From: Zunongwangia profunda SM-A87
GTDB taxonomy: Bacteria > Bacteroidota > Bacteroidia > Flavobacteriales > Flavobacteriaceae
Reading direction: 5' to 3'
Assembly: GCF_000023465.1 (NCBI RefSeq)
Contig: NC_014041.1
Coordinates: 124,001-188,000, forward strand
DNA length: 64,000 bases
Shown here: one piece after another, positions 28,587 to 37,930 of the stretch
Layout of the letters: every line of letters starts with the position of its first letter
Numbering within the stretch: position 1 is the first letter of the stretch
The notes under the pieces: generated by a model
The model's database searches: none
What the model saw: only the letters and a program-made list of their open reading frames with translations
What the model was told of the DNA's origin: nothing
Program-made: the position numbers and the translations under genes

Positions 28587-29930
28587 ATGGAAAAAAATAT
28601 ACAGGATTTCTTGGATAAAGTGTCTAAAAGAAATCAAAATGAACCCGAATTTTTACAAGCGGTTCATGAAGTTGCTGAAACCATAATACCTTTTATTGAA
28701 CAAAATAAAAAATATCAAAACGCTAAATTATTAGAGCGTATGGTAGAGCCAGAGCGTGTAATCATGTTCAGAGTATCTTGGTTGGACGATGAAGGTAACA
28801 TTCAGATTAATCGCGGTTATCGTGTACAAATGAATTCGGCCATCGGACCATACAAAGGAGGTCTGCGTTTTCATCCATCGGTAAATTTAAGTATTCTTAA
28901 GTTTTTGGCTTTTGAGCAAACCTTTAAGAATAGTCTTACAACCTTACCTATGGGTGGAGGTAAAGGAGGTTCAGATTTTGATCCAAAAGGAAAGTCGGAT
29001 AATGAAGTAATGCGTTTTTGCCAAAGTTTTATGCTAGAGCTTAGCAAGCACATAGGGCATAACACTGATGTTCCTGCCGGAGATATTGGAGTGGGAGCAC
29101 GTGAAGTTGGGTATATGTTTGGCCAGTATAAAAGATTACGAAACGAATTCACCGGCATTTTAACCGGAAAAGGATTGTCTTATGGTGGATCTTTAATTCG
29201 TCCAGAAGCAACTGGTTACGGTAACGTATATTTTACCCAGAATATGCTAAAGACCAAAGGAGAAAAACTGCAAGGTAAGACGGTGGTTATTTCTGGTTCT
29301 GGTAACGTGGCCCAGTACGCTGCAGAAAAAGCAATAGAGCTTGGCGCTAAAGTGGTAACCATGTCTGATTCTGGTGGATATATTTATGATGAAGAAGGAA
29401 TTGATGCAGACAAACTTCAATTTATCATGGAGCTTAAGAACGAAAAACGAGGCAGGATCAATGAGTATACCCAGAAATATACCAATGCTAAGTTTTACGC
29501 AGATAAATCTCCGTGGGAAGTGAAATGCGATGTTGCATTGCCATGTGCTACACAAAACGAATTAGAAGAAGCTGATGCTAAGAAATTAGTAGAGAACGGT
29601 TGTATGTGTGTTGGGGAAGGAGCAAACATGCCATGTACACCAGAGGCAGTAGAAGTCTTTCGTGGTGCTAAAATTTTATTCTCTCCTGGTAAAGCATCTA
29701 ACGCGGGTGGGGTGGCCACTTCTGGACTGGAAATGACACAAAATTCATTGCGTTATAATTGGACCTCTGAAGAGGTTGATAATAAACTTCACGAAATCAT
29801 GAACGATATTCATGAAAAATGTGTGGAATACGGTTGTGATGAAGATGGTTATGTAGATTACGTAAAAGGCGCAAATATAGCCGGCTTTGTTAAAGTTGCC
29901 GATGCCATGTTAGCTCAAGGTGTGGTATAA
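28587..29930 (+). CDS. gdhA: NADP-type glutamate dehydrogenase
   Basis: 447 residues from the ATG at 28587; a longer frame from 28539 would include the promoter. Catalytic-lysine motif PMGGGKGGSDFDPKG, substrate loop GPYKGGLRFHP, and Rossmann motif GSGNVAQYAAEKA. Length and GGGKGGSDFDPKG signature fit the hexameric, biosynthetic NADP enzyme of Bacteroidota, which assimilates ammonium into 2-oxoglutarate. A terminator follows. Confidence 0.95.
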   Translation: MEKNIQDFLDKVSKRNQNEPEFLQAVHEVAETIIPFIEQNKKYQNAKLLERMVEPERVIMFRVSWLDDEGNIQINRGYRVQMNSAIGPYKGGLRFHPSVNLSILKFLAFEQTFKNSLTTLPMGGGKGGSDFDPKGKSDNEVMRFCQSFMLELSKHIGHNTDVPAGDIGVGAREVGYMFGQYKRLRNEFTGILTGKGLSYGGSLIRPEATGYGNVYFTQNMLKTKGEKLQGKTVVISGSGNVAQYAAEKAIELGAKVVTMSDSGGYIYDEEGIDADKLQFIMELKNEKRGRINEYTQKYTNAKFYADKSPWEVKCDVALPCATQNELEEADAKKLVENGCMCVGEGANMPCTPEAVEVFRGAKILFSPGKASNAGGVATSGLEMTQNSLRYNWTSEEVDNKLHEIMNDIHEKCVEYGCDEDGYVDYVKGANIAGFVKVADAMLAQGVV

Positions 29931-29955
29931 ATCCTGATCTACATAAATAAGATAA

Positions 29956-29981
29956 AGCCGCTTGTAAAAGCGGCTTTTTTT
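29956..29981 (+). terminator. Rho-independent terminator after gdhA
   Basis: AGCCGCTT (29956-29963) pairs with AAGCGGCT (29968-29975), followed by six T. Confidence 0.9.
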
Positions 29982-30016
29982 ATACCTTCCGTCACCAAAA
30001 TCATACTTTAAGTTCG

Positions 30017-30736
30017 ATGATAGTTAATTCTAAAGCAATTGTAATTAGTGCGCTGAAATACGGAGAGGCAGATCTAATCGTTAATTTGTACTCTTTAGAA
30101 AGTGGTTTGCGTACTTATATGTTACGTGGAATTCTAAAATCGAAGAAAGGAAAGTTTAAGGTAAGTCAGTTTCAATTATTAACGCAGCTTGAGATTGTCG
30201 CAAGTCATAAAAACAAGGGCACACTGGAATACCTAAAAGATGCCAAGGTGATCAATACCTATACCTCCTTGCATACCAATATGATCAAAACCAGCCTGGT
30301 GATGTTTATTGCAGAAGTTTTAAAAAGCGCGATTAGGGAAGAAGAAGCCAATCCCGCGCTGTATCACTTTTTAGAAACCGCTTTTAGCTGGTTGGATTTA
30401 CATGATAAAACTGCTAATTTTCATATCATGTTTTTGCTGAAATTATCTGGTTTTTTAGGATTTCAGCCCGATGACCTAAATACCGAGCAGCCATTCTTTA
30501 ATTTATTGGAAGGAACTTTTGAGCCTGTTAAAACGAACGATTATTGCGTAGAAGGAGAAAATCTTGATATTTTGCGGGCATTTTTAAATGTGAATTTCAA
30601 TGATATGCAGCGGGTAAAATTGAGTGGTGAACAACGTGCTGACTTTTTAAGAATGTTGTTGCAGTACTACGAATTACATATCGAAGGTTTTAGAAAACCA
30701 AAATCCCTAACCGTCCTTAACGAAATTTTTAATTAA
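30017..30736 (+). CDS. recO: DNA repair protein RecO
   Basis: 239 residues. N-terminal OB fold with IVISALKYGEADLIVNLYS and the helical C-terminal half ending FLRMLLQYYELHIEGF. RecO works with RecR to load RecA. It lacks the zinc-binding cysteines seen in some homologues, as is usual in Bacteroidota. Its stop codon shares a base with the next start (TAATG). Confidence 0.9.
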   Translation: MIVNSKAIVISALKYGEADLIVNLYSLESGLRTYMLRGILKSKKGKFKVSQFQLLTQLEIVASHKNKGTLEYLKDAKVINTYTSLHTNMIKTSLVMFIAEVLKSAIREEEANPALYHFLETAFSWLDLHDKTANFHIMFLLKLSGFLGFQPDDLNTEQPFFNLLEGTFEPVKTNDYCVEGENLDILRAFLNVNFNDMQRVKLSGEQRADFLRMLLQYYELHIEGFRKPKSLTVLNEIFN

Positions 30737-33132
30737 TGCGAATTTTTGTATTTCTCTCTTGTGTTCTTTTCAACATAAATTTGTTTTCACAACATATTAT
30801 TGTGCTGGATAGCGCTACTGAAGAACCTTTAAGCAATGTCATGATTTTTAATGCTGAAAAGACTAAAACTAGCCTGAGCAATTTTGAAGGTCGTGCGGAT
30901 ATATCTAAATTCGATAGTACTGAAGAACTTTTTTTTCAACATATCTCGCACGAGGTATTAAAAATTAAGAAGTCAGCTATTAAAAACCAGATTGTTTATC
31001 TTCAGGAAGACCAGAATAAGCTGGATCAGGTGGTGCTTTCTGTAGCAAAATTTCAGCTTCAGAAAGATGAAATTCCGCAGAAAATAGTAAGTATTGATAA
31101 AGAAGACGTACTGCTGAATAGTCCGCAAACCTCCGCTGATCTGTTAGAAAGTACCGGTAAGGTATTTGTGCAGAAAAGTCAGTTAGGAGGGGGAAGTCCT
31201 ATGATCCGCGGTTTTGCAACCAATCGTGTGCTAATTTCTGTTGACGGCGTAAGGATGAACACCGCAATTTTTAGAAGTGGCAACCTGCAAAATGTGATTA
31301 ATATAGACCCTTTGACGATTGAAAGAGCAGAAGTGATTTTAGGTCCCGGTTCCATGGTTTATGGGAGTGATGCTATTGGCGGGGTGATGAATTTTTATAC
31401 GCTAAAACCCCGATTTTCGTTTGGTGCAGAAACTTCGGTTAGTGGTAATTTCTACGGAAGGTATTCATCGGCAAATAACGAACAGACGTTGCATGCCGAT
31501 GTGAATTTAGGAAGACGAAATTGGGCATTTCAGACCTCGATTTCTTATTCAGATTTTGACGATTTAAAAATGGGAAAGCACGGTTCTGATTCTTATTTAA
31601 GAACCGAATATGCTGCACGAGAAAATGGTGAAGACGTGATTTTGAAAAATGAAGATCCGTTAATTCAAAAACCAACCGGTTATACGCAGCTTAGTTTACT
31701 GGAAAAAGTAAAATATATGCCCAATGAAACATGGAATTTTAGTTTAGGGCTAATTTATAGTGAGACTTCAGATGTTCCCAGGTACGATCGTCTTTATCGT
31801 CGTAGAAACGATCAGTTAAGGTCAGCCGAATGGTATTATGGGCCGCAAAGATGGTTTTTAGGCGATTTCAAAATTAATAAAAAAGGGAATGGCGATGTGT
31901 ATGATAAAGCGCAATTTACTTTAGCTTATCAGTTTTTTGAAGAAAGCCGGCATGATCGTGATTTTGGCAAAGAAATTTTATTTAACACGAAAGAAAATGT
32001 AGGTGCTTATTCCGCAAATTTGGATTTCGAAAAGACATTTGGGGGCAGTAAGTTATTTTACGGAGTAGAATATGTGAACAATCAGGTAAATTCTGAAGGT
32101 TATCAGGAAAATATAAATTCAGGTTCCAGACAACAGACGGTTTCTCGCTATCCCGATAATTCCAGCTGGCAGTCTTTAGCAGCCTATGCAACCTATCAGT
32201 TGCAAATTCAAGAAGCCTTGAATTTCCAGTCGGGTTTGCGCTATAATCATATTTTGTTAGACGCCCAATTCGAGGAAAACCTGTATGATTTTCCGTTTCG
32301 AGATGCTGATATTAATACCGGAGCGCTAACCGCAAGTGCGGGAATCAACTGGAAACAAAACCGGTTTTTACAATGGCGTGTAAATGCATCTACTGCCTTT
32401 AGAGCACCAAATATCGATGATGTGGGTAAAATTTTTGATTCTGAACCAGGATCGGTGGTCGTGCCTAATCCCGATTTAAAACCGGAGTATGCTTACAATG
32501 CTGAAGTTGGAGTGAATTGGACACCAGCTGAAAATATCCGATTTGGTCTAACAGGTTTTTATACCTGGTTAGAAGAGGCTATGGTGCGCCGCGATTTTAA
32601 CCTGAATGGTAAAACTGAAATCGATTATCAAGGCGAAGCAAGTAATGTGCAGGCGATACAAAATGCATCTAATGCGCATGTTTATGGAGTTGAGGGAAGT
32701 GTTGAGGTCGATTTTTCAGTGGCTTTACGTATGGCTTCAAAAATTTCATTTACCGATGGTGAAGAAGAATTAGATGATGGGTCCAGTGCTCCTTTGCGTC
32801 ATGCTGCGCCAATTTTTGGAAATACTCATTTAATCTGGCATAAAAAGAAACTAAAGCTAGATCTTTTTGCGGAATATAATGGTGAAATTAGTTATACTGA
32901 TTTAGCAACATCAGAGCAGGGAAAGGCATATTTATATGCCATTGATGCGAACGGAAATCCATATTCGCCCTCCTGGTACACATTAAATCTTACCGGCCAG
33001 TACGATCTGGATGAAAACTGGTTACTTAGCGTTTCTTTAGAAAATATAACCGATCAACGTTATCGTACTTATAGTTCTGGCATTGCCGCAGCAGGCAGAA
33101 ATTTGATTATTTCAGCTAGGTTTAGGTTTTAG
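30736..33132 (+). CDS. TonB-dependent receptor, haem/hemoglobin-type plug
   Basis: 798 residues. Signal peptide ends at NLFSQ, followed by a short carboxypeptidase-regulatory-like domain (about 20-95), plug (110-225) and barrel ending ISARFRF. The plug motifs KVFVQKSQLGGGSPMIRGF, DGVRMNTAIFRSGNLQ and VYGSDAIGGVM are typical of the hemoglobin/haem receptor group. The ligand is inferred. It overlaps recO by one base, an operon arrangement without an obvious functional link. Confidence 0.88.
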   Translation: MRIFVFLSCVLFNINLFSQHIIVLDSATEEPLSNVMIFNAEKTKTSLSNFEGRADISKFDSTEELFFQHISHEVLKIKKSAIKNQIVYLQEDQNKLDQVVLSVAKFQLQKDEIPQKIVSIDKEDVLLNSPQTSADLLESTGKVFVQKSQLGGGSPMIRGFATNRVLISVDGVRMNTAIFRSGNLQNVINIDPLTIERAEVILGPGSMVYGSDAIGGVMNFYTLKPRFSFGAETSVSGNFYGRYSSANNEQTLHADVNLGRRNWAFQTSISYSDFDDLKMGKHGSDSYLRTEYAARENGEDVILKNEDPLIQKPTGYTQLSLLEKVKYMPNETWNFSLGLIYSETSDVPRYDRLYRRRNDQLRSAEWYYGPQRWFLGDFKINKKGNGDVYDKAQFTLAYQFFEESRHDRDFGKEILFNTKENVGAYSANLDFEKTFGGSKLFYGVEYVNNQVNSEGYQENINSGSRQQTVSRYPDNSSWQSLAAYATYQLQIQEALNFQSGLRYNHILLDAQFEENLYDFPFRDADINTGALTASAGINWKQNRFLQWRVNASTAFRAPNIDDVGKIFDSEPGSVVVPNPDLKPEYAYNAEVGVNWTPAENIRFGLTGFYTWLEEAMVRRDFNLNGKTEIDYQGEASNVQAIQNASNAHVYGVEGSVEVDFSVALRMASKISFTDGEEELDDGSSAPLRHAAPIFGNTHLIWHKKKLKLDLFAEYNGEISYTDLATSEQGKAYLYAIDANGNPYSPSWYTLNLTGQYDLDENWLLSVSLENITDQRYRTYSSGIAAAGRNLIISARFRF

Positions 33133-33218
33133 GGGGATTTATACCCGAAGTTGTTAGCAAAACATTGGCTATATTTAAGTAGAATGAAAATTCTTTTGTT
33201 CTGTAAACCTTACTTTCC

Positions 33219-33398
33219 ATGAAAAAGCTACTGATTTTAATGATTTGCGTTTTAGGAGCGCTATCAGTAAACGCCCAAGTTAAACATGTAAAATTGGCCA
33301 GGGATACTTCAGAAAAGCCGGTCTTTATCATCAATGATCAGATCATTGCCGGGAATAGTATATTAAAAAGTATTCCAGAGGAATATTTTCTGAAATGA
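33219..33398 (+). CDS. Short secreted protein, N-terminal half of a possible split plug-like protein
   Basis: 59 residues. A signal peptide ends at VNAQ, followed by KPVFIINDQIIAGNSILKSI, which resembles the start of a TonB-receptor plug (KPLFVVDGV-type). Its TGA stop overlaps the ATG of the next frame (ATGA). The next ORF lacks a signal peptide and continues the same fold, so the two may be one gene split by a frameshift. Confidence 0.55.
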   Translation: MKKLLILMICVLGALSVNAQVKHVKLARDTSEKPVFIINDQIIAGNSILKSIPEEYFLK

Positions 33399-33679
33399 AG
33401 GTTTTTAAGTATAAAGCTATAGGTTCTAAAGTTTTATTTGTAGATCAACAAAACCCGGGAATTGTGACTTTAGAGATTCAAAAGAAATTTGGAACAAAGT
33501 CGCAATCTGAAATAAATAAATTCTTTGGCCTGGATAACGAAACAGATATTTATGTAAACGGCTATTTAGTTGAAGATAAAAGCTTAAAATTATACAGCAG
33601 CAGTATTGCTAAGGTTGAAGTTTTAGAAAAAGACCATTTAAGACTTAAAACTGCGGTATTGAATATTTCGCTAAATTGA
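33395..33679 (+). CDS. C-terminal half of a possible split plug-like protein
   Basis: 94 residues, no signal peptide. It begins KVFKYKAIGSKVLFVDQQNPGIVTLEI, which follows naturally on the previous product like the YG..G..GVV.I part of a plug domain, then IYVNGYLVED, a second strand pair. Frame differs from the previous ORF by one base. If truly separate, the product would be cytoplasmic and unlikely to work alone. Confidence 0.5.
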   Translation: MKVFKYKAIGSKVLFVDQQNPGIVTLEIQKKFGTKSQSEINKFFGLDNETDIYVNGYLVEDKSLKLYSSSIAKVEVLEKDHLRLKTAVLNISLN

Positions 33680-33786
33680 GTTTGATAAGCTTTTTTAAAT
33701 TTCAGTAGCAGGGGATTTTCACCCTATTTTAGTGATGTGCTGAATTTGAATATAATATCATTAATTTAAAAGCTAATTTCACGATC

Positions 33787-34542
33787 ATGAAAAGAGTACT
33801 TTTGATTTCTATTATTTTCAATTTATGCTTTTGTGCGACTGCGCAAAATCTAAAAATCATTTATAAAATGGATTATTCAGCAGAGCAGAAAGATCTTTCT
33901 AAAATCGAAAATATGATGGTACGTAAATACAGAAAGAATGAAATTGCAGCTCTTCCTTATGTAGAATTAATTTTGCTGATACAAGGCAAAACTTCAAAGT
34001 TCTACACAGAATCTATAATGCCATTTGAAAATAGGGATATGCAAAGTGGTTATAATGCAGCTTTAGTGTCTGCCAATGGTAGAAGAGTTTTTTATAAAGA
34101 AAACAACGCAAAATTTATTTTTGAGGATATTGATGGTAAGAATTATAAAATTTTAGCTAATACAGAGAAATATAACAGTTGGGAGATTACTAAAGAGTAT
34201 AAAATGATCTTAGGCTATAAATGTTTTAAAGCTAAAATGGAGTATAAAACTTACGATAGGTATATGGAGCCTTTATGGGTGCCTGTTGAAGCCTGGTTTA
34301 CTCCAGAAATTTCTGTTTCTACCGGTCCATTAGATTTTGATGGGCTGCCGGGTTTAATTCTAGAAGCAACTAAAGACGATAGAATTACGTATGTTGTCAC
34401 AGAAATAAAGCGCAGAGAGGATGTGATTATAGAAATTCCAACGGCAAAGAAAACAATAACTTATCAGGAGAAAGATACTATTGTCAAGAAACAACTCTTA
34501 GAAATTAAAAAGCGAAGTGAAATGTACGGTACAGAATTTTAG
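33787..34542 (+). CDS. GLPGLI family protein 1
   Basis: 251 residues. Signal peptide ends at CATAQ. The family motif GLPGLI is at 186-191 within STGPLDFDGLPGLILEATKD, preceded by AWFTPEIS. The conserved cysteine is Cys146 in YKCFKA. First of seven secreted paralogues (TIGR01200/Porph_ging type) that run to 39467. The family has no known function but is often encoded next to TonB-receptor-like barrels. It is followed by a 78-bp gap, so it may have its own terminator. Confidence 0.9.
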   Translation: MKRVLLISIIFNLCFCATAQNLKIIYKMDYSAEQKDLSKIENMMVRKYRKNEIAALPYVELILLIQGKTSKFYTESIMPFENRDMQSGYNAALVSANGRRVFYKENNAKFIFEDIDGKNYKILANTEKYNSWEITKEYKMILGYKCFKAKMEYKTYDRYMEPLWVPVEAWFTPEISVSTGPLDFDGLPGLILEATKDDRITYVVTEIKRREDVIIEIPTAKKTITYQEKDTIVKKQLLEIKKRSEMYGTEF

Positions 34543-34620
34543 TTTATACCGTTATGATCTGTTTTTTAACTGAGTTTTTTAGGTTAATTGATTATATTAG
34601 ATATACACCAATAAAAATCT

Positions 34621-35370
34621 ATGTTTTACCCTTTGTCTTTCATTTTCTTGGTTTTTATAGTTTTTCCTACTTATGGGCAGATCAATTTCGGTGAAGTTGA
34701 GTATGCGATAGTTCTTGGTGAGTTGCCAGAGCCAGAGCCAGAGCCGGATAAAAAAGATGTTATACATAGAATGTTTGAAGTGAGTCAGCAATATGTAGAG
34801 CGGATGACGGCAATATTAAAATTCGATAGATCTAAGGCGCTTTTTAAGTTGAAAGATGGAATGGCAGTAGATCGAAAACCATATTATAATTTCTCCAAAG
34901 TCATGGTAGGGCTCGATAAGGTGTACCTAACAGAAGCTGACAGTAATAAATTAGTTATTCGAAAGGAGGCTTTTAATGAATGGTACATAATTAAAGAAAA
35001 AACCAAAGGCACAGGGGAGTGGAAGATTTCTTCAGCATATAAAATGATCGACGGTTTTAAGGTTTTTAAAGCCACTACAACTGAAGTTACTGAAAATTCT
35101 AAAGGAAAATTTAAATATGAGGTTGTCGCCTGGTTTGCTCCAGAGATTCCTTTTTTTGGTTATGGGCCTGTTGGATACGGCGGTTTGCCGGGTTTAATTT
35201 TAGAATTACAGATCAATAGATCTTATCTTCCAATGACCTATAAATTGAAAAGCATTAAGTTTAGTAATAAAGCTTTGGAAATTAAGTATTTAGAAGGTAA
35301 AGAAATTTCTCGTGAAGCCTTAGACGCCTTGTATAAAAAAGCAACAGCTAATATAATAAAGTCAAAATGA
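34621..35370 (+). CDS. GLPGLI family protein 2
   Basis: 249 residues. Signal peptide ends at TYGQ. GLPGLI is at 188-193. An acidic Pro-Glu run (PEPEPEPDKK) near residue 37-46 is unique in the array. Where five paralogues have Cys in the FxCFKA motif, this one has Val (FKVFKA). It overlaps the next gene by 4 nt (ATGA). Confidence 0.9.
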   Translation: MFYPLSFIFLVFIVFPTYGQINFGEVEYAIVLGELPEPEPEPDKKDVIHRMFEVSQQYVERMTAILKFDRSKALFKLKDGMAVDRKPYYNFSKVMVGLDKVYLTEADSNKLVIRKEAFNEWYIIKEKTKGTGEWKISSAYKMIDGFKVFKATTTEVTENSKGKFKYEVVAWFAPEIPFFGYGPVGYGGLPGLILELQINRSYLPMTYKLKSIKFSNKALEIKYLEGKEISREALDALYKKATANIIKSK

Positions 35371-36074
35371 TAAGAATACTGAAGTTTTGGAGTATATTAC
35401 TGCTTTCGTTTAGTGCTTTTTCCCAAAAAGGCACAATCTGTCATTATAAGATTGTAGACTTTAAGGAGTTTGAAATTAAAAAGCCAGATGATGAAACTCA
35501 TCGGTATGCGGTAAATACATTAAATCAAGCAGTGGAGGCTACATTAAAGTTTGATTTTGTTTTACAATTTAACGATTCGGTTTCTTCGTTTCAGTTAGTA
35601 AATCAAATGGATAATGATGCGAATAAACCTGGTGCTGCTGCTATAGGTCATGCAGTAATCGGGAAAGGTGAATTTTACCAGAATTCAAAAAAAGGAATTT
35701 GGCTAAAAACTTCAGAAACTACCGGAAAAAAATATACGGTTCAGGATTCAATAGATTTCGATTGGGTAGTGACAAAAGAAACTAAGACTATCAATGGATT
35801 TACCTGTTTTAAAGCTGAACTTCCAGAAAATAAACAGATTAAAGAAGTTTGGTTTACGCCGCAGATCCCTACATCTTTTGGGCCTTTGGGTTTTGGTGGT
35901 TTGCCGGGTTTAATTGTTGAGGTGAAAAGAGGAACCTTTGTACTTTCTTTAGTCGAGATCAGTACCAATCAACCTGTAAACATTAAAAAACCGGATTTTG
36001 GTACATTAATTTCCGCAGAAAAATATAGCAAAATGATGGATAAAATGCGAGGTACTATTTTTAAAAAGAATTAA
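35367..36074 (+). CDS. GLPGLI family protein 3
   Basis: 235 residues. Signal peptide ends at SAFSQ. GLPGLI at 178-183 in FGPLGFGGLPGLIVEV; Cys147 in FTCFKA. It starts by ATGA overlap with the previous gene and ends 1 nt before the next start, so genes 2 to 5 are read as one translational block. Confidence 0.9.
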   Translation: MIRILKFWSILLLSFSAFSQKGTICHYKIVDFKEFEIKKPDDETHRYAVNTLNQAVEATLKFDFVLQFNDSVSSFQLVNQMDNDANKPGAAAIGHAVIGKGEFYQNSKKGIWLKTSETTGKKYTVQDSIDFDWVVTKETKTINGFTCFKAELPENKQIKEVWFTPQIPTSFGPLGFGGLPGLIVEVKRGTFVLSLVEISTNQPVNIKKPDFGTLISAEKYSKMMDKMRGTIFKKN

Positions 36075-36075
36075 A

Positions 36076-36783
36076 ATGAAAAATGTTTTCAGTTTACTTT
36101 TTATGTTTAGTGTTTTAACTGGTTACGCACAGGATTCTGGAATCGCCACCTACAAAAAAGAATGGATCAATTTATATTCTGAATCAGCAGCAGGGCGACA
36201 GGATAAAATAGCGAATCCGCAGAAATATAGAGAATACCGTGAGTTGGAAAAACTTCAGAAAGAACTTACAAAGCAGTTAGCTTATAAACTGAAATTCGAT
36301 AAAAATCGAAGCTTTTTTTATTTGGAAGACTTGCTGAATATTGGAAATGAAGCCGACTTAGCCTTAGCTAAAGGGCCTTATCAGGGAGAATATTATTTTA
36401 ACCGAAAGACAGACTCCGTGATTTGGGCGATTAAAGCTCTGGGAGAAAAATTTCTTGTGAATTTGGATAAAATCGATTGGAAGCTGGAAAAAGAACGAAA
36501 AACAATTAGCGGCTATTCCTGTTTTAAGGCTTCGGCAAAGATTCCATTAGAAAGCGGTAAACTTCAAAGCGTAGTTGCATGGTATACTAGAGAAATTCCG
36601 CTTAATTACGGTCCGTTACAATACAATGGTCTGCCGGGATTGGTAGTGCAGTTAGAAACTGGCAGTGAACTTTATACACTCACCAAAATTCAGCAAAAAA
36701 AGATAACAATTAATGTGCCCGGAAAAGGAACATCTATTAGTGAATCTGATTTTTTTAAGCAATTTGAAAATTTTAAATTATGA
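36076..36783 (+). CDS. GLPGLI family protein 4
   Basis: 235 residues. Signal peptide ends at TGYAQ. Motif variant GLPGLV at 185-190; Cys149 in YSCFKA. Its mature start SGIATYKKEW is nearly the same as that of protein 5, which marks these two as the most recent duplicates. It overlaps the next gene by 4 nt (ATGA). Confidence 0.9.
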   Translation: MKNVFSLLFMFSVLTGYAQDSGIATYKKEWINLYSESAAGRQDKIANPQKYREYRELEKLQKELTKQLAYKLKFDKNRSFFYLEDLLNIGNEADLALAKGPYQGEYYFNRKTDSVIWAIKALGEKFLVNLDKIDWKLEKERKTISGYSCFKASAKIPLESGKLQSVVAWYTREIPLNYGPLQYNGLPGLVVQLETGSELYTLTKIQQKKITINVPGKGTSISESDFFKQFENFKL

Positions 36784-37517
36784 AGAAATGCTATATCTGT
36801 CTTATCTTTCTATGTTTTACGTTTACTGTAATAGCACAAAGTGGAATCGCTACTTATAAAAAGGAATGGACTTCTTTTGGATCTGAAGAAGGAATGAAGG
36901 AATTAAAAAAGACCAATTCACAGCGATATAGAGAATATTCAAAAATGAAACTAGCCAGAGATCGACTCGCTAAGCGACTAAAATATGAGTTGAAATTCGA
37001 CAAAAACGAAGCAGAATTTAAACTTCCTGAATTGATGAGTGTCGATGATGATCCATACATGGCCTTAGCCACAGGCCCATCAGATGGAATCTATTATAGC
37101 AATTTAAAAACTGGAAACTCTTTTTTCTTTACCGATTCTTTTAACAATAGTACCTATTTAATTGAGTATCCACCTTATAAATGGGAAATTACCAACGAGC
37201 AAAGAATGATTAATGGATTTTCCTGTTTTAAAGCTAAAGGAACTTTAAAAACCTGGGATGGAAGCTTAGAGGTTTGGTTTGCACCACAGCTAAATATCCC
37301 ATTAGGTCCAAGAGGAGTTACAGGCTTGCCGGGCTTGGTGGTTCAGGTGGAATATGGAGCTGAATTGTTCACTTTAATCGACATAGATTTAGAAGAAAAG
37401 CCTGCTGAAATTAAAAAGCCTGAAGCTGCTCATGAAGTTACACTTGCTGAATGGAAAGAAATACAGGCTAAAGCAAACAATAAAATTAAAAGTTTAATAA
37501 AAAGTGATAAGGAATAA
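36780..37517 (+). CDS. GLPGLI family protein 5
   Basis: 245 residues. Signal peptide ends at TVIAQ. GLPGLV at 182-187; Cys149 in FSCFKA. Closest relative in the array is protein 4 (shared SGIATYKKEW start and RYREYSKMKLARDRL/RYREYRELEKLQKEL helix). The ExbD-like gene follows after 11 nt. Confidence 0.9.
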   Translation: MKKCYICLIFLCFTFTVIAQSGIATYKKEWTSFGSEEGMKELKKTNSQRYREYSKMKLARDRLAKRLKYELKFDKNEAEFKLPELMSVDDDPYMALATGPSDGIYYSNLKTGNSFFFTDSFNNSTYLIEYPPYKWEITNEQRMINGFSCFKAKGTLKTWDGSLEVWFAPQLNIPLGPRGVTGLPGLVVQVEYGAELFTLIDIDLEEKPAEIKKPEAAHEVTLAEWKEIQAKANNKIKSLIKSDKE

Positions 37518-37528
37518 TATAGAAAACT

Positions 37529-37930
37529 ATGAAAGAGAATTTAACTATTTTAATATGCTTTTTAGGCTTTTCAATGGGCATAAATGCGCAATCTTCGATA
37601 GAAAATAATAATATTTTTTACCTGAATGTCTTTATAAATGCGAACAAAACTATTTATGTAGAAGAAGAAAAAACTTCGTTTCAAGATGTACAAAATCAGG
37701 TTACAAAGATGCTGCGCAAGCAGCCTTTTAAACTAGATCAACAAATTATATTCAGAATTTTTGGCGATAAAGATCTTGATATGGGCTATATCATCGATGT
37801 TAATGCTGAAATGAGAAAAGCAATTCAAGAAAATATAAAAACCGAGCGCTATCTTTTAGAAACAAAAAAGTTAAATATCGATGGACAAAACTGGTTTCAG
37901 AAAATCGATCTAAAAGCACTAAAACAATGA
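37529..37930 (+). CDS. Secreted stand-alone ExbD/TolR-like periplasmic-domain protein
   Basis: 133 residues. A cleavable-looking signal peptide (ends at GINAQ) replaces the usual ExbD transmembrane anchor. The mature part reads LNVFINANKTIYVEEEKTS, then a helix VQNQVTKMLRK, then IIFRIFGDKDLDMGYIIDV-NAEMRKA. This matches the order of the ExbD periplasmic domain (V.ADN.MFIG..PV...; IFFRADKTVDYETLMKVMDTL in E. coli ExbD). No GLPGLI motif, so it is not simply a truncated neighbour. Homology is judged by eye. It overlaps the next gene by 4 nt (ATGA). Confidence 0.55.
   Translation: MKENLTILICFLGFSMGINAQSSIENNNIFYLNVFINANKTIYVEEEKTSFQDVQNQVTKMLRKQPFKLDQQIIFRIFGDKDLDMGYIIDVNAEMRKAIQENIKTERYLLETKKLNIDGQNWFQKIDLKALKQ

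Noticed and set aside
37529..37930. Truncated GLPGLI pseudogene
   Set aside because: It has an intact frame, its own signal peptide and a different residue pattern, with no trace of the GLPGLI or FKA blocks.
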